A DNA stretch of 64,000 bases from Erinaceus europaeus. Taxonomy: Eukaryota; Chordata; Mammalia; Eulipotyphla; Erinaceidae. The stretch covers positions 113,294,447-113,358,446 of the forward strand of contig NC_080164.1 of the NCBI RefSeq assembly GCF_950295315.1, read 5' to 3'. Below the pieces are notes generated by a model that did not search any database, was not told the origin of the DNA, and was given only the letters and a program-made list of their open reading frames with translations. Made by a program: the position numbers and the translations under genes. Shown piece by piece: positions 55,130-64,000 of this stretch (the first letter of the stretch is position 1; every line of letters begins with the position of its first letter).

Positions 55130-56560
55130 TTTTTAAAAATAATTTTATTAGTGATTTAATATGATTGACAAGACTGTGGTATAAGAGGGGTACAATTCCC
55201 TCCACTGGACATTTCTCTATTCTTTATCCCTCTGTGCATATGGACCAAAGATCTTTATTGGGTACAGAAGGTGGGAGGTCTGGCTTCTGGAATTGCTTCT
55301 CTGCTGAACATAGGTGTTGACAGGTCAATCCATACCCCCAGCCTGTTTTTGTCTTTACCTAGTGGGGTGGGGCTCTGGGAAGGTGGGGTTCCAGGACACA
55401 CTGTTGAAGTTGTTTGCCCAGGGAAGTCAGGTTGACATCATAGTAGCATCTGCAACTTGGTGGATAAGACGCATTAAGATATAAAGCAGAAAAGATTGTT
55501 TAATAATCAGGAACTTAAAGGCAAAAGTATAGCAGATGAAATTTGAGGTCTTCTTGTTGGAAGGAGCTAGGAAATCTATTTTAGGTATATTCCAAGGGGC
55601 CCATGACTTTATTTTTTAAAAAGATTTTATTTGCTTATTCATGAAGAAGATAGGAGGGAGGGAGGGGAGAACCACACATCACTCTGGTACATGTGCTACT
55701 GGGGATTGAACTCAGCACCTGATGCTTGAGAATCCATTGCTTTATCTACTGTGCCGCCTCCCAGACCAAAACTTTACTAATTTTTGACTAAGCCCAACAG
55801 GTAACTTGCAGGTGGGCTAGGAATATTGTCTGGGAAGATGGTGTCAGAGTAGAGGATAGGACTAGAAAGCTGAATCAGGGCATAGAGAAGCTCCCAAATA
55901 TGGGAAAAGTATATAAATATCATTAACTGTAAACCCCATAAATCTGACCTCTGGCTATTCATATTTAGCACAGGAACCTGTGTAACCTCTGCATCCCTGT
56001 CAGTCTGAGCTCGCATTCCATACCTTAAAGTAAAAGTACCTAATAGTCTACAGCGACTCAGTAAGTGCAGCAAGCAAGCAGAAAGACCTAAAAGAGACAC
56101 CATAATGTACTTAATCAAATATTTTCTACTTAGACCTAGATATCCTCCTCATCTACTCCCTATTTCACTTCCCTCAATCACTCTAAATCCAAATGATCAG
56201 ATAAAGTAATGACTACAAAAGCTGGATAAGGGCAAGAGACCTGTACATTTTAATGATAGCCCATTTGGTTACAACCAGCTCATATGGGGCCCTAGTCAGG
56301 GAATCCTGGGATTTCCACATAAATGTGATAGGCCTAGACCTCTAACAGATCCCTCTCTCCGCCATCACTGGTCATCTCCATCAGAATCAGCATCATAGAG
56401 GCCCTCTTGTGGGCCTCTATAGGACATTGCCCTCAATGTAGAACAACAGTGGTAGAAATTGCCCCACTCTCCAGAGGAAGTCCGGGGTCAACATACTCTG
56501 CCACTCAAGGAAGACTGGTCTTGAAATGAGTCCTTATATTTCTAGCAAAAGCATTGCACC
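55130..56560 (-). mobile_element. Old-L1-3' repeat, split by SINE-C
   Basis: Terminal part 55130-55610 (AATTTTATTAGTGATTTAAT, GGTGTTGACAGGTCAATCC) and distal part 55769 to about 56560 (AGGGCCTCTATAGGACATTG region matches the 51 kb copy). Confidence 0.75.
55611..55768 (-). mobile_element. SINE-C inside an old-L1-3' repeat
   Basis: A full copy, GATTTTATTTGCTTATTC to GCCGCCTCCCAGACC. Confidence 0.88.
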
Positions 56561-56656
56561 ATATCTACACACAGAGTGAGACACACATGCATATGTGCAT
56601 GTACAGAATGTGCTGGTGTTTAGTGAGCAAGACATAGTTTATAATTTCCTTTTCTT

Positions 56657-56876
56657 TTAAAAATATTTTACTTATTTATTTATTTATTATTGGACAGAGA
56701 CAGACTGTAATTGAGAGGGGAGGAGGAGATAGAGAGGGAGACAGATAGACAGAAACCTGCAGCCCTGCTTCAACACTTATGAAGCTTTCCTCTGTAGTTG
56801 GAGACCAGGGGCTTGAACTTGAGCCCTTGCACACTGTATGTAACATGTCTAACCAGGTGTGCCACCATCTGGCTCC
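56657..56876 (-). mobile_element. SINE-B
   Basis: A full copy with GTTTATAATTTCC on the left and GTTTATAATTTTC on the right as TSD. Confidence 0.88.
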
Positions 56877-56949
56877 CTGGTTTATAATTTTCTAATGGCA
56901 TTTTAAATGACACACCAACATACATATTCTTTCTTTTCCTCTTCTTCTT

Positions 56950-57073
56950 TTTTTTTTTTTTTTAACTTAGAGTACTACTCTGGCTTATGATGGTGCTGGG
57001 GACTAAACCTATTACCTCAGAGTTTCAGGCATAAAAGTCTCTTGCATAACTATTATGCTATCTCCCTGGTCTA
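56950..57073 (-). mobile_element. SINE-D
   Basis: GAGTACTACTCTGGCTTATG and the head complement CATAACTATTATGCTATC; ACCAACATATTCTTT-like sequence on both sides suggests a TSD. Confidence 0.83.
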
Positions 57074-57084
57074 CCAACATATTC

Positions 57085-58218
57085 TTTTATTTTTTAATTA
57101 ATGATTTAATATTTATTTACAAAATTATGGGGTAATAGGGGTATAATTCCACACTATTCCATCATCAGAGTTCTGTGTCCCCATTTCCCTCCACTGGAAA
57201 CTGCAGTAGTTCTCCCAAAGTCACAGATATGAATTGACTATTATATATATATATATATACTTTTTTTCCTATGGCCTTGCCTCTTCTTCCTTTCTAAATC
57301 ACTCCTACACCAGTTACTACTGAAATTCCTTCCTTTTATCATTTTCTCTCTCCAGATCCTGATGGAATTAAAATTCAGAGCCCTCTGGTCATCTTCCCCT
57401 AACATTTCTCCCCCTGCAGGATTATACACCAAAATCCTTTTTGAGTTGCAGAAGACAAGAGTTCTCTGGCTTCTGTAATTGCTTCTCCACCTTACAAGGA
57501 TGTTGGTAGGTGGGCCCATACTCCCAGCTTGTTTCTATCTTTCTCTAGTGGGGTAGGGCTCTGGAGAGGTGAGGTCCTAGGGCACATTGGTGTGGTTGTC
57601 TGCCCAGGGAAGTCAGGATGAAATCATTGTACTATATGCAACTTGGTGGCTGAAAGGTGGTAAAATATGAAGCAGGACAAAATGTTTAATAAACAGGTAC
57701 CTTAAAGTAGGAATAGAGCAGGTGAAAATAGGGATCTTAGGATGGATAGAAGGTAGAAAGTCTATTTTAAGTATGTTTGAAGGGGCACATGACTTTAGTA
57801 ACTTTAGCTTGAACTTCATAGCTACCATGTTGGTGGGCTATAAATATTGTCTGGAGAGATGGTGTCAGATTTGAGAATAGGGCTAGAAAGGTGACTTAGA
57901 GAGTTGCTCCCAAACTTGAAGAAAGTATATCAATGCAACTAACTGTTAGCCCCACAGATCTGACCCAGGGCCTATATATGTTCATATTTCACACTGGAGG
58001 CTATGTTACCTCCGAGTCCCTGTCAGTCTGAGCTTGCAGTTCATGGTCAGAGCTGGGAATAGTCTAGGCTGCACTCATTTCAGGAGAGTCTTCCTCGACT
58101 AGGGCCCCAGATGCTAGGGTGGCCCAGTATTGACCAAAAAGTATTGAGCAAAAAGTCCATCTTTAAGTGAGCCAGTCTCTTGCCCTTATCCATCTTTTGT
58201 AGTCCTTTCTTCATCTGA
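57085..58218 (-). mobile_element. Old-L1-3' repeat, long copy
   Basis: Blocks match the 14, 51 and 55 kb copies (AATTAATGATTTAATATT, CTTCTGTAATTGCTTCTCC, TTAATAAACAGGTACC, GAGAGATGGTGTCAGA). Includes an (AT)n run at 57242-57259. Confidence 0.78.
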
Positions 58219-58446
58219 TGAATTTATATTATCTCCCAGTTGTTAAAGCATTGAGTGTCATGTATTGTATACAAACTAATGTTAGGTTTATGGGGTCTGG
58301 CCTCAAATTAGGGAGGAAATATACTTTGGATTTTAGTTCTAAATTAACTTTAAGTTTTACTGCATATACTTCACACATATTCTTGATTAGAAAACTTATC
58401 ATAGAATTTGATTTTCTGTGTCCTGTTTTTATTTTATTTATTTTTA

Positions 58447-58658
58447 CTTTTTAAAACTTTATTTATTTTACTTGATAGAATAGAGAGAAATTGAGAGGGA
58501 GAGGAAATAGAAAGGGGGAGAGAGAGAACAAAAACACCTGCAGCCCTGCTTCTCCGCTTCTGAAGCTCTCCCCCATTGGTGGGGACTGGAAGTTCAAACC
58601 CAGGTCCTTATGCAAGGTAATATTTGCACTTACCCACGTGTGCCACCACCCAGCCCCT
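58447..58658 (-). mobile_element. SINE-B
   Basis: TTTATTTTACTTGATAGAAT to GTGCCACCACCCAGCCCC. Confidence 0.87.
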
Positions 58659-58659
58659 T

Positions 58660-58803
58660 ATTTTATTTTATTTTTATTTATTTATTTATTTTTGCCATAG
58701 TATTGCTCAGTTCTGGCTGTGGTCCCAGGGGATTGAACCTGGGACTTTGGAGCTTCAGGCATGAAAATATCTGTGTATAATCATTATGATATCTCTCTCA
58801 CCC
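58660..58803 (-). mobile_element. SINE-D
   Basis: It follows the SINE-B directly; GTATTGCTCAGTTCTGG and the head complement AATCATTATGATATC are present. Confidence 0.83.
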
Positions 58804-59027
58804 TATTCTGTCTCCTGTTCTTAAAGTATTAACATTTCAGGGCAAACAAAAACTTTTAAAACTTCTGAAGACCAAATGCAACTCTGAATTATATGTTTGG
58901 ACAAATATTCTAAGTGGAAGGTGACATTTTCAATATTAATTAGGGTAATACTCTCCCCTTATTTGTTTTTGTTAGCAATTCAATATTGATGTACATATTC
59001 CCCCTTTATTAAAGTAAAATAAAGAGC

Positions 59028-59298
59028 GTCAGGTAGTGGTGTACCTGGTTAAGTGGACATATTATCAAGCACAAGGACCTGGGTTCGATCGAGCTCCTGC
59101 TCCCCACCTACAATGGGTCCAACTCAGGAGAGGTGAAGCAGGTCTACAGGTGTCTATCTTTCTCCCTCTCTACCTTCTCTGCTCTCTCTCAATTTCTCTC
59201 TGTCCTATCTAATTAAAAACAAAAAAGCTGCCAGGAGAGTGGATTCATTTTACCTGCACCAAGCCCCAGCAATAACTCTGGTGGCAAAAAAAAAACAA
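59028..59298 (+). mobile_element. SINE-E composite
   Basis: B-like part (GTGGTGTACCTGGTTAAGTG), A-rich joint at 59210-59225, module GCTGCCAGGAGAGTGGATTC to GCAATAACTCTGGTGGC, poly-A. Confidence 0.87.
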
Positions 59299-59357
59299 CA
59301 AAAAACAATAATAGTGATAATAACAAAAACAAGCAAGCAAATAAAAAAAGTAAAATA

Positions 59358-59545
59358 AGGGGCCCAAGAAATGGCACAGTGGATTAAGTGTTGTATTCTC
59401 AAGCATGAGTTCACTCCCTGGCATCCCATATGCCAGAATGATGAAGAGGGGGAACACCTTGGAGCCTGAGGTTTCAGGGTCCCAAGTTTAGTTTCCAGTA
59501 CCACATAATCTAGAACTGAGTAATTCTCCAGTTAAAAATAAAAAT
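59358..59545 (+). mobile_element. SINE-C head fused to SINE-D remainder
   Basis: AAATGGCACAGTGGATTAAG with CTCAAGCATGAG (SINE-C) to about 59440, then GGAGCCTGAGGTTTCAGGG and AATCTAGAACTGAGTAATTC (SINE-D). Both are incomplete. Confidence 0.65.
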
Positions 59546-59558
59546 AAAGAACAGTCAA

Positions 59559-59634
59559 TTTTATGCATGTACAAGCTATTGTATTTACTGTCAAATGTAA
59601 AACATTAATTCTCCAATAAAGAAATAAATTTAAA
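59559..59634 (+). mobile_element. 76-bp L1 3' stub
   Basis: Only the last part of the L1 3' UTR (TTTTATGCATGTACAAGC to CCAATAAAGAAATAAATT). TSD AAAGAACAGTCAA at 59546-59558 and 59635-59647. Confidence 0.9.
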
Positions 59635-59647
59635 AAAGAACAGTCAA

Positions 59648-59860
59648 GGGGCCAGACGGTGGCACACCTGGTTGAGTGCACATGTTACAATGCGCAAGGA
59701 CCCAGGTTCAAGCCCCCAGTTCCCACCTGCAGTGGGAAGGCTTTGTGAGTGATGAAGCAGGGCTACAGGTGTCTGTCTGTCTCTCTCCCTCTCTATCATC
59801 CCTCTCTTGATTTCTGGCTGTCTCTATCCAATAAATAAATATAATTTTTTAAAAAATTAA
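59648..59860 (+). mobile_element. SINE-B at the same target as the L1 stub
   Basis: A full, near-consensus copy (GGGGCCAGACGGTGGCACAC) with AAAGAACAGTCAA at 59635-59647 and 59861-59873. Confidence 0.92.
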
Positions 59861-59873
59861 AAAGAACAGTCAA

Positions 59874-60271
59874 ATTAATCCCACTATCAGTTTTAGAGTT
59901 TTTATTCTGCAAGTTAGGAACCTATTCAAATCATGAGAGTTACCTTTGATTAATGGATTACTATAACATTCTTGTAATATGTAGGGCTAAAGTTCACTTC
60001 TACATTTTAAGCAGAGAACAACTGGCTGGCAACAATGAAAAAGAAAGCAGCCTGTTACTAGTTCATATCTCCAATGTACTCTGGCCTCTGTTAAAAATAA
60101 AGTCCCTTCAACTACTATGATGACTACAGTAACACACTCCTAATATTTATAATACTTCACCCATTACTCTGTCCCCTTCTTGTGTCTCCTCCTTGGAGTG
60201 CTGAGGAAAAACAGTGTCCTCATTTAAACAGTTTAATTGACCAAACTTGAAGCAGACTGGTGTTAAGCATT
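59874..60271. other. Intergenic sequence without recognised elements
   Basis: No gene or repeat recognised. Confidence 0.4.
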
Positions 60272-60287
60272 TCTTCCTATGATTTTT

Positions 60288-60490
60288 TAAAAAAATATTT
60301 TATTTTATTTATTTATTCCCTTTTGTTGCCCTTGTTGTTTTATTGTTGTAGTTATTGTTGTTGTTGTTGTCATTGTTGGATAGGACAGAGAGAAATGGAG
60401 AGAGGAGGGGAAGACAGAGAGGAGGAGTGAAAGATAGACACCTGCAGACCTGCTTCACCGCCTGTGAAGCGACTCCCCTGCAGGTGGGGA
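60288..60490 (-). mobile_element. SINE-A, 5'-truncated insertion
   Basis: Tail and body only, ending at CCTGCAGGTGGGGA. TSD TCTTCCTATGATTTTT at 60272-60287 and 60491-60506, so it was truncated on insertion. Confidence 0.92.
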
Positions 60491-60657
60491 TCTTCCTATG
60501 ATTTTTATGCTTCAATTATTTCCACTACTCTTGCTGTCATTTTAAGAAACAAAAACTTTTCTGTTATACTTAAATCCATCAAGTTCTATTCCCCCTAGAA
60601 TAGGACTAACAATTTTTTAGGCAAGGATTAAGACTTCTATCTAAAACTATATACATG

Positions 60658-60772
60658 TAGGAGGGGATAGATAGCATAATGGTTATGCAAAGAGACTCTC
60701 ATGCCTGAAGTTCCAAAGTTCATTACCACCATAAGGCAGAGCTGAGCAGTGCCCTGGTAAAAAACAAAAACA
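60658..60772 (+). mobile_element. SINE-D
   Basis: Near-consensus head GGGGATAGATAGCATAATGG, lacking about 15 bp in the middle; AAAACTATATA lies on both sides as TSD. Confidence 0.9.
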
Positions 60773-60866
60773 AAAACTATATATGTGTATAAACTTTGTG
60801 TATATCATATATATTTAAATAAAACAAATAAAATTTTAAATTATTCCCTAAGATTGTTGTTTGGAG

Positions 60867-61020
60867 TGGTCTGGGAGGTGGCGTAAGGCTTTGAACTCTT
60901 AAGCATGAGGTTCTGAGGTCAATCCCCAGCAGCACATGTACCAGAGCGATGTCTGGTTCTTTCTCTCTCTCCTATCATTTCTCATGAATAAGTAAATAAA
61001 ATCTTAAAAAAAAAAAAAAA
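60867..61020 (+). mobile_element. SINE-C
   Basis: GGTCTGGGAGGTGGCGTAAG to CATGAATAAGTAAATAAAATC and an A run; AGATTGTTGTTTGGA on both sides as TSD. Confidence 0.92.
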
Positions 61021-61167
61021 AAGATTGTTGTTTGGAAACCACTAAACTGGAAACCTCTTATTAGTAGGTCAGACATGGTATTTCAAAGTATTTTTTATGG
61101 TTGTCAATTATACATTACACTTAGTGAATTCATATTTATAAAAGCATGCATTTGCATTGGTTTGCTT

Positions 61168-61299
61168 TTTTCCTCTTTCTTTCTTATCAGAGCACTGCTT
61201 CGCTCTGGTTTATGGTGGTGCAGGGGATAGAACCTGAGACTTTAGAGTCTCAGGCAAAAGAGTCTCTTTGCATAACCATTATGCTATTTACCCCACCCC
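61168..61299 (-). mobile_element. SINE-D
   Basis: GAGCACTGCTTCGCTCTGG to the head complement CATAACCATTATGCTATTT. Confidence 0.85.
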
Positions 61300-61414
61300 A
61301 AATTGACTTTCTTTCCATGTCATTTACTTATTAGTAAATTTGGCATATTTGTACTTTCCCAGGAATGGAAATCCAGTTTGTGACTTTGAATTTCTAGGAA
61401 ATAAAGATTTGCTA

Positions 61415-61450
61415 ACAGGGTCAGGCAGTGGTGCACCTGGTTAAGCACAC
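61415..61450 (+). mobile_element. SINE-B head fragment
   Basis: GGGTCAGGCAGTGGTGCACC and GGTTAAGCACACACATTA, cut off by the following L1. Confidence 0.75.
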
Positions 61451-61454
61451 ACAT

Positions 61455-61782
61455 TATTATTATTATTTTAATTTCTTTATTGGGGAATTAATGTTTTACA
61501 TTTGACAGTAAATACAATAGTTTGTATATGCATAACATTTCCCAGTTTTCCATATAACAGTACAACCCCCACTAGGTCCTCTGTCATGCTTTTTGGACCT
61601 GTGGATTCTCCCCCCTACCCATCCCAGAGTCTTTTACTTTGGTGCAATATGCCAACTTCAGTTCAGGTTCTACTTGTATTTTCTCTTCTGATCTTGTTTT
61701 TCAACTTCTGCCTGAGAGTGAGATCATCCCATATTCATCCTTCTGTTTCTGACTTACTTCAATTAACATCAATTTTTCAAGC
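61455..61782 (-). mobile_element. L1 3'-end fragment (middle-aged)
   Basis: TTTCTTTATTGGGGAATTAA to AACATCAATTTTTCAAG. It joins an older L1 at 61783. Confidence 0.88.
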
Positions 61783-62313
61783 TGAACATCCACTCTCACC
61801 CTCCACCCAGGGTTTTTACTTTGGTACCCTACTACAAATTTAGTCAAATCCTGCTTTGAGTTTCCCTTTGTGTTATTCTTCTCAACTTCTGTTTATGAGT
61901 GGGATCACCCCATACTTGTCTTTATCTTTCTGACTTAGCTCCAAGATGGGTCAGAGAAGGTGGGTTCATTGTTCTTAATAGCTGCATAGTATCCCATTGT
62001 GTATATATACCACAGCTTTCTCAGCCACTCATCTGTTGTTGGGCACCTGGGTTGCTTCCAGGTTTTAGCTATTACAAATTGTGCTGCCAAGAACATATGT
62101 GTACACATATCTTTTTAGTTGGGTGTTATGGAGTCCTTGGGGTATATCCCCAGGAGAGAAATTACTGGGTTATATGGAAGGTCCATGTCTAGCCTTGTGA
62201 GAGTTCTCCAGATTGCTCTCCACAAAGGCTGGGCCAATTTACATTCCCACCAGCAGTGCAAAAGGGTTCCTCTGTCCCCACAGCCTCTCCAGCATTTGTT
62301 GCTGCTGTCCTAT

Positions 62314-62348
<35 letters not shown>

Positions 62349-62960
62349 TTATCGGTGAATTAATGTTTTACACTCAACAGTAAGTGCAATAGTTTGTTCA
62401 TGCATAACATTCCCCAGTTTCCCATATAACAATACAACCCCCACTAGGTCCTCTGAATCCTTCTTGGACCTGTATTCTCCCCACCCACCCACCCCAGAGT
62501 CTTTTACTTTGGTGCAATACGCCAATTCCATTTCAGATTCTGCTTCTGTTTTCTTTTCTGATCTTGTTTTTCAACTTCTGCCTGAGAGTGAGATCATCCC
62601 ATATTCATCCTTCTGTTTCTGACTTATTTCACTTAACACGAATTTTTCAAGGTCCATCCAAGATAGGCTGCTGTCCTTTTTGATGTATGCTAGTCTCACA
62701 GGAATGAGGTGGTATCTCAGTGTTGTCTTAATTTGCATTTCTCTGACAATCAGTGACCTGGAGCAATTTTTCATATGTTTATTAGCCTTTTGGATCTCCT
62801 CTGTAGTGAATATTTTGTTCATATGCTCTGCTTATTTTTGAATGGGGTCATTTGCTTTTTTGTTGCTAAATTTGCTGAGCTCTTTGTATATTTTGGTTAT
62901 TTGTCTCTTGTCTGATGTATGGCATATGAAGATCTTCTCCCATTCTGTGAGAGGTCTCTG
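61783..62960 (-). mobile_element. Older L1 ORF2 3' end, interrupted
   Basis: A diverged ORF2 C-terminal region (complement of GGGAATGTAAATTGGCCC, GAGAACTCTCACAAGGC) with a 3' UTR start at 61783-61860 that resembles the old-L1-3' family. It is split by the L1 at 62312-62666 and truncated at 62960 by a SINE. Confidence 0.82.
62312..62666 (-). mobile_element. Young L1 3'-end nested in an older L1
   Basis: A (TTTA)n tail side at 62310-62350, 3' UTR and last ORF2 codons. TSD GCTGCTGTCCT at 62301-62311 and 62667-62677. Confidence 0.93.
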
Positions 62961-63183
62961 ATTTTATTTATTTATTTCAGAGACAAATTGAGAGAGGAGG
63001 GGACAACAGAGAAGGGAAGAGAAAGACACCTGCAGACCAGCTTCACTGCCTGTGAAGTGACACCCCCCACAAGCACACACACACCCCGCCCCGCACACAG
63101 GTGGGGAGCCAGGGGCTCGAACCCCCTACGCCTGTGCACTTTGCACCATGTGTGCTTAAACCACTGCGCTACTGTCCGGCCCC
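62961..63183 (-). mobile_element. SINE-A with a CA-rich insert
   Basis: Body and head complement (CACTGCGCTACTGTCCGGCC) with an extra CACACACACACCCCGCCCCG-type stretch at 63072-63100. Confidence 0.83.
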
Positions 63184-63185
63184 CT

Positions 63186-63329
63186 TGTATTTATTTTTTT
63201 ACTTTATTTATTTATTATTTATTTTGACTGCTCCACTCTAGCTAATGGTGGTGCGGGGGACTGAACCTGGGACTTTGGAGCCTCAGGCATGAGCCTCTTT
63301 GCATATCCATTATGCTATCTACCCCCACC
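63186..63329 (-). mobile_element. SINE-D (first of a pair)
   Basis: GACTGCTCCACTCTAGC to CATTATGCTATCTACCCCC. Confidence 0.83.
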
Positions 63330-63465
63330 CTACTTATTTATTTTCTTTTATACCAGAGCATGGCTTCACTCTGGTTTACCTGGTGCTAGGGATTGAATTT
63401 GGGACTTTTGATACCTCAGGAATGAAAGTCTTTTTGCATAATGATTATGCTATCTCTCCAGCTCA
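63330..63465 (-). mobile_element. SINE-D (second of a pair)
   Basis: A tandem neighbour in the same direction: GAGCATGGCTTCACTCTGG to GATTATGCTATCTCTCC. Confidence 0.83.
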
Positions 63466-63474
63466 CAAGTGACC

Positions 63475-63642
63475 TTAAAAATATATTTTATTTATTACAT
63501 ATGAGAGTTTCATGTGTGACAGAGATAGAGAGAGAGCAGCGAGAGCATCACTCCTGTTGATGCAGTGCTGAGGAACAAAACAGGAACTTCAGGTCTACAG
63601 GCCTGACACTTCACCAGTTGAACCATTTTCCCAGTTGCACAT
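63475..63642 (-). mobile_element. SINE-F, old
   Basis: GAGATAGAGAGAGAGCAGC, TTGATGCAGTGCTGAGG and CACTTCACCAGTTGAACC. Confidence 0.5.
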
Positions 63643-63917
63643 GTGGCTTTTGACTCCCCCTAAACTTAACTAGTAGCCTCTAGCTGATCAACCAATATTT
63701 CAAATGCTGTATGTTTTATATGCCATATCCTTACAAGTAAGATAGAGAGAAAAATGTTACTAGGAAAATCACAAGTAGATGATTATAAAGGTAGTCATCC
63801 TCAGGGTCTTCACACTAAGTAGTCTGAGAAGGTCATGAGGGACCTGAAGGCTTTTATATGTTCTTGAGTGACATCTTCATCTCCTATGCTTATAGGTTAA
63901 AAATTCTGAAATCCAGA
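63643..63917. other. Intergenic sequence without recognised elements
   Basis: Nothing recognised. Confidence 0.4.
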
Positions 63918-63968
63918 TATAGGACAGGGAAAATAGTATAGTGGGTCTGCAAAAGGATTTCATGCCTA
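63918..63968 (+). mobile_element. SINE-D head fragment
   Basis: GGGAAAATAGTATAGTGGG and GCAAAAGGATTTCATGCCT resemble the SINE-D head. Confidence 0.5.
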
Positions 63969-63969
63969 C

Positions 63970-64000
63970 CTAGAAGCAACCCAGGTGTCCAACAATAGAT
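63970..64000 (+). mobile_element. L1 3' region, cut by the window edge
   Basis: GAAGCAACCCAGGTGTCCAA is the ORF2 C-terminal region of the L1s here. Confidence 0.75.

Overview
This is a mammalian nuclear genomic window, almost certainly from a hedgehog (Erinaceidae, probably Erinaceus europaeus). Three things point there. The same tRNA-derived SINE families recur dozens of times; I recognise them as ERI-type hedgehog SINEs. There is an L1 lineage with its own characteristic 5' UTR. One L1 carries an inserted fragment of a Vingi-type non-LTR retrotransposon, a clade I recall being described among mammals only in hedgehogs (Kojima, Kapitonov and Jurka, 2011; from memory, not checked).

The only functional host gene I can support is the 5' end of ABRAXAS1 (FAM175A/CCDC98, scaffold of the BRCA1-A complex) on the minus strand. 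Exon 1 is at 7915-8001 inside a CpG-island promoter (about 7760-8450), exon 2 at 4103-4193 and exon 3 at 729-765. All three have consensus splice sites and compatible phases, and together they encode the first 71 codons plus two bases. The rest of the gene lies to the left of the window. From human gene order (memory) the region to the right is the ABRAXAS1-GPAT3 intergenic interval, and I see no other functional gene there. An RPL21 processed pseudogene lies in intron 1.

The remaining sequence is mostly nested transposable elements. Short names used below: SINE-A (about 250 bp, head GGGAGTCGGGCGGTAGCGCA, CT-rich body, tail of CAACAA and GGGAATAAATAAA), SINE-B (head CACCTGGTTAAGCGCACA, tail AATAAATAAA), SINE-C (head GGTCTGGGAGGTGGCGCAGT, tail CATGAATAAATAAA), SINE-D (head GATAGCATAATGGTTATGCA, AGAGCTGAGCAGTGCT near the end), SINE-E (B-like head plus an extra 3' module GCCAGGAGCAGTGGATTC) and SINE-F (older, CTTCCTTCAGTGCAGT core). 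Old-L1-3' is a long AT-tailed non-coding repeat that joins an L1 ORF2 end and so looks like the 3' UTR of an older L1 subfamily. All SINEs except F have tRNA-like A and B boxes.

Layout: 1-8.4 kb is ABRAXAS1 with SINEs, old L1 and the RPL21 pseudogene. 8.4-21.2 kb is intergenic SINE-rich DNA with a solo LTR at 17150-17477. 21.2-33.9 kb is an L1 cluster: a near full-length minus-strand L1 (L1-A) interrupted by an opposite-strand, internally deleted L1, fused head-to-tail to a second L1 (L1-B) that carries the Vingi insertion. 34.1-37.5 kb is an L1 3' fragment interrupted by a young non-autonomous endogenous retrovirus (34550-37250) with two LTRs, a primer-binding site, a polypurine tract and a 6-bp target duplication. 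38.4-44.2 kb holds L1-D and L1-C (735-codon reverse-transcriptase ORF). 46.0-49.2 kb is L1-E with two further insertions. 49.2-64 kb is SINEs, three long old-L1-3' copies and a nested L1 cluster.

Insertion order can be read directly from target-site duplications (TSDs) at many junctions. All identities come from reading the sequence and from recall of families; no database search was possible.
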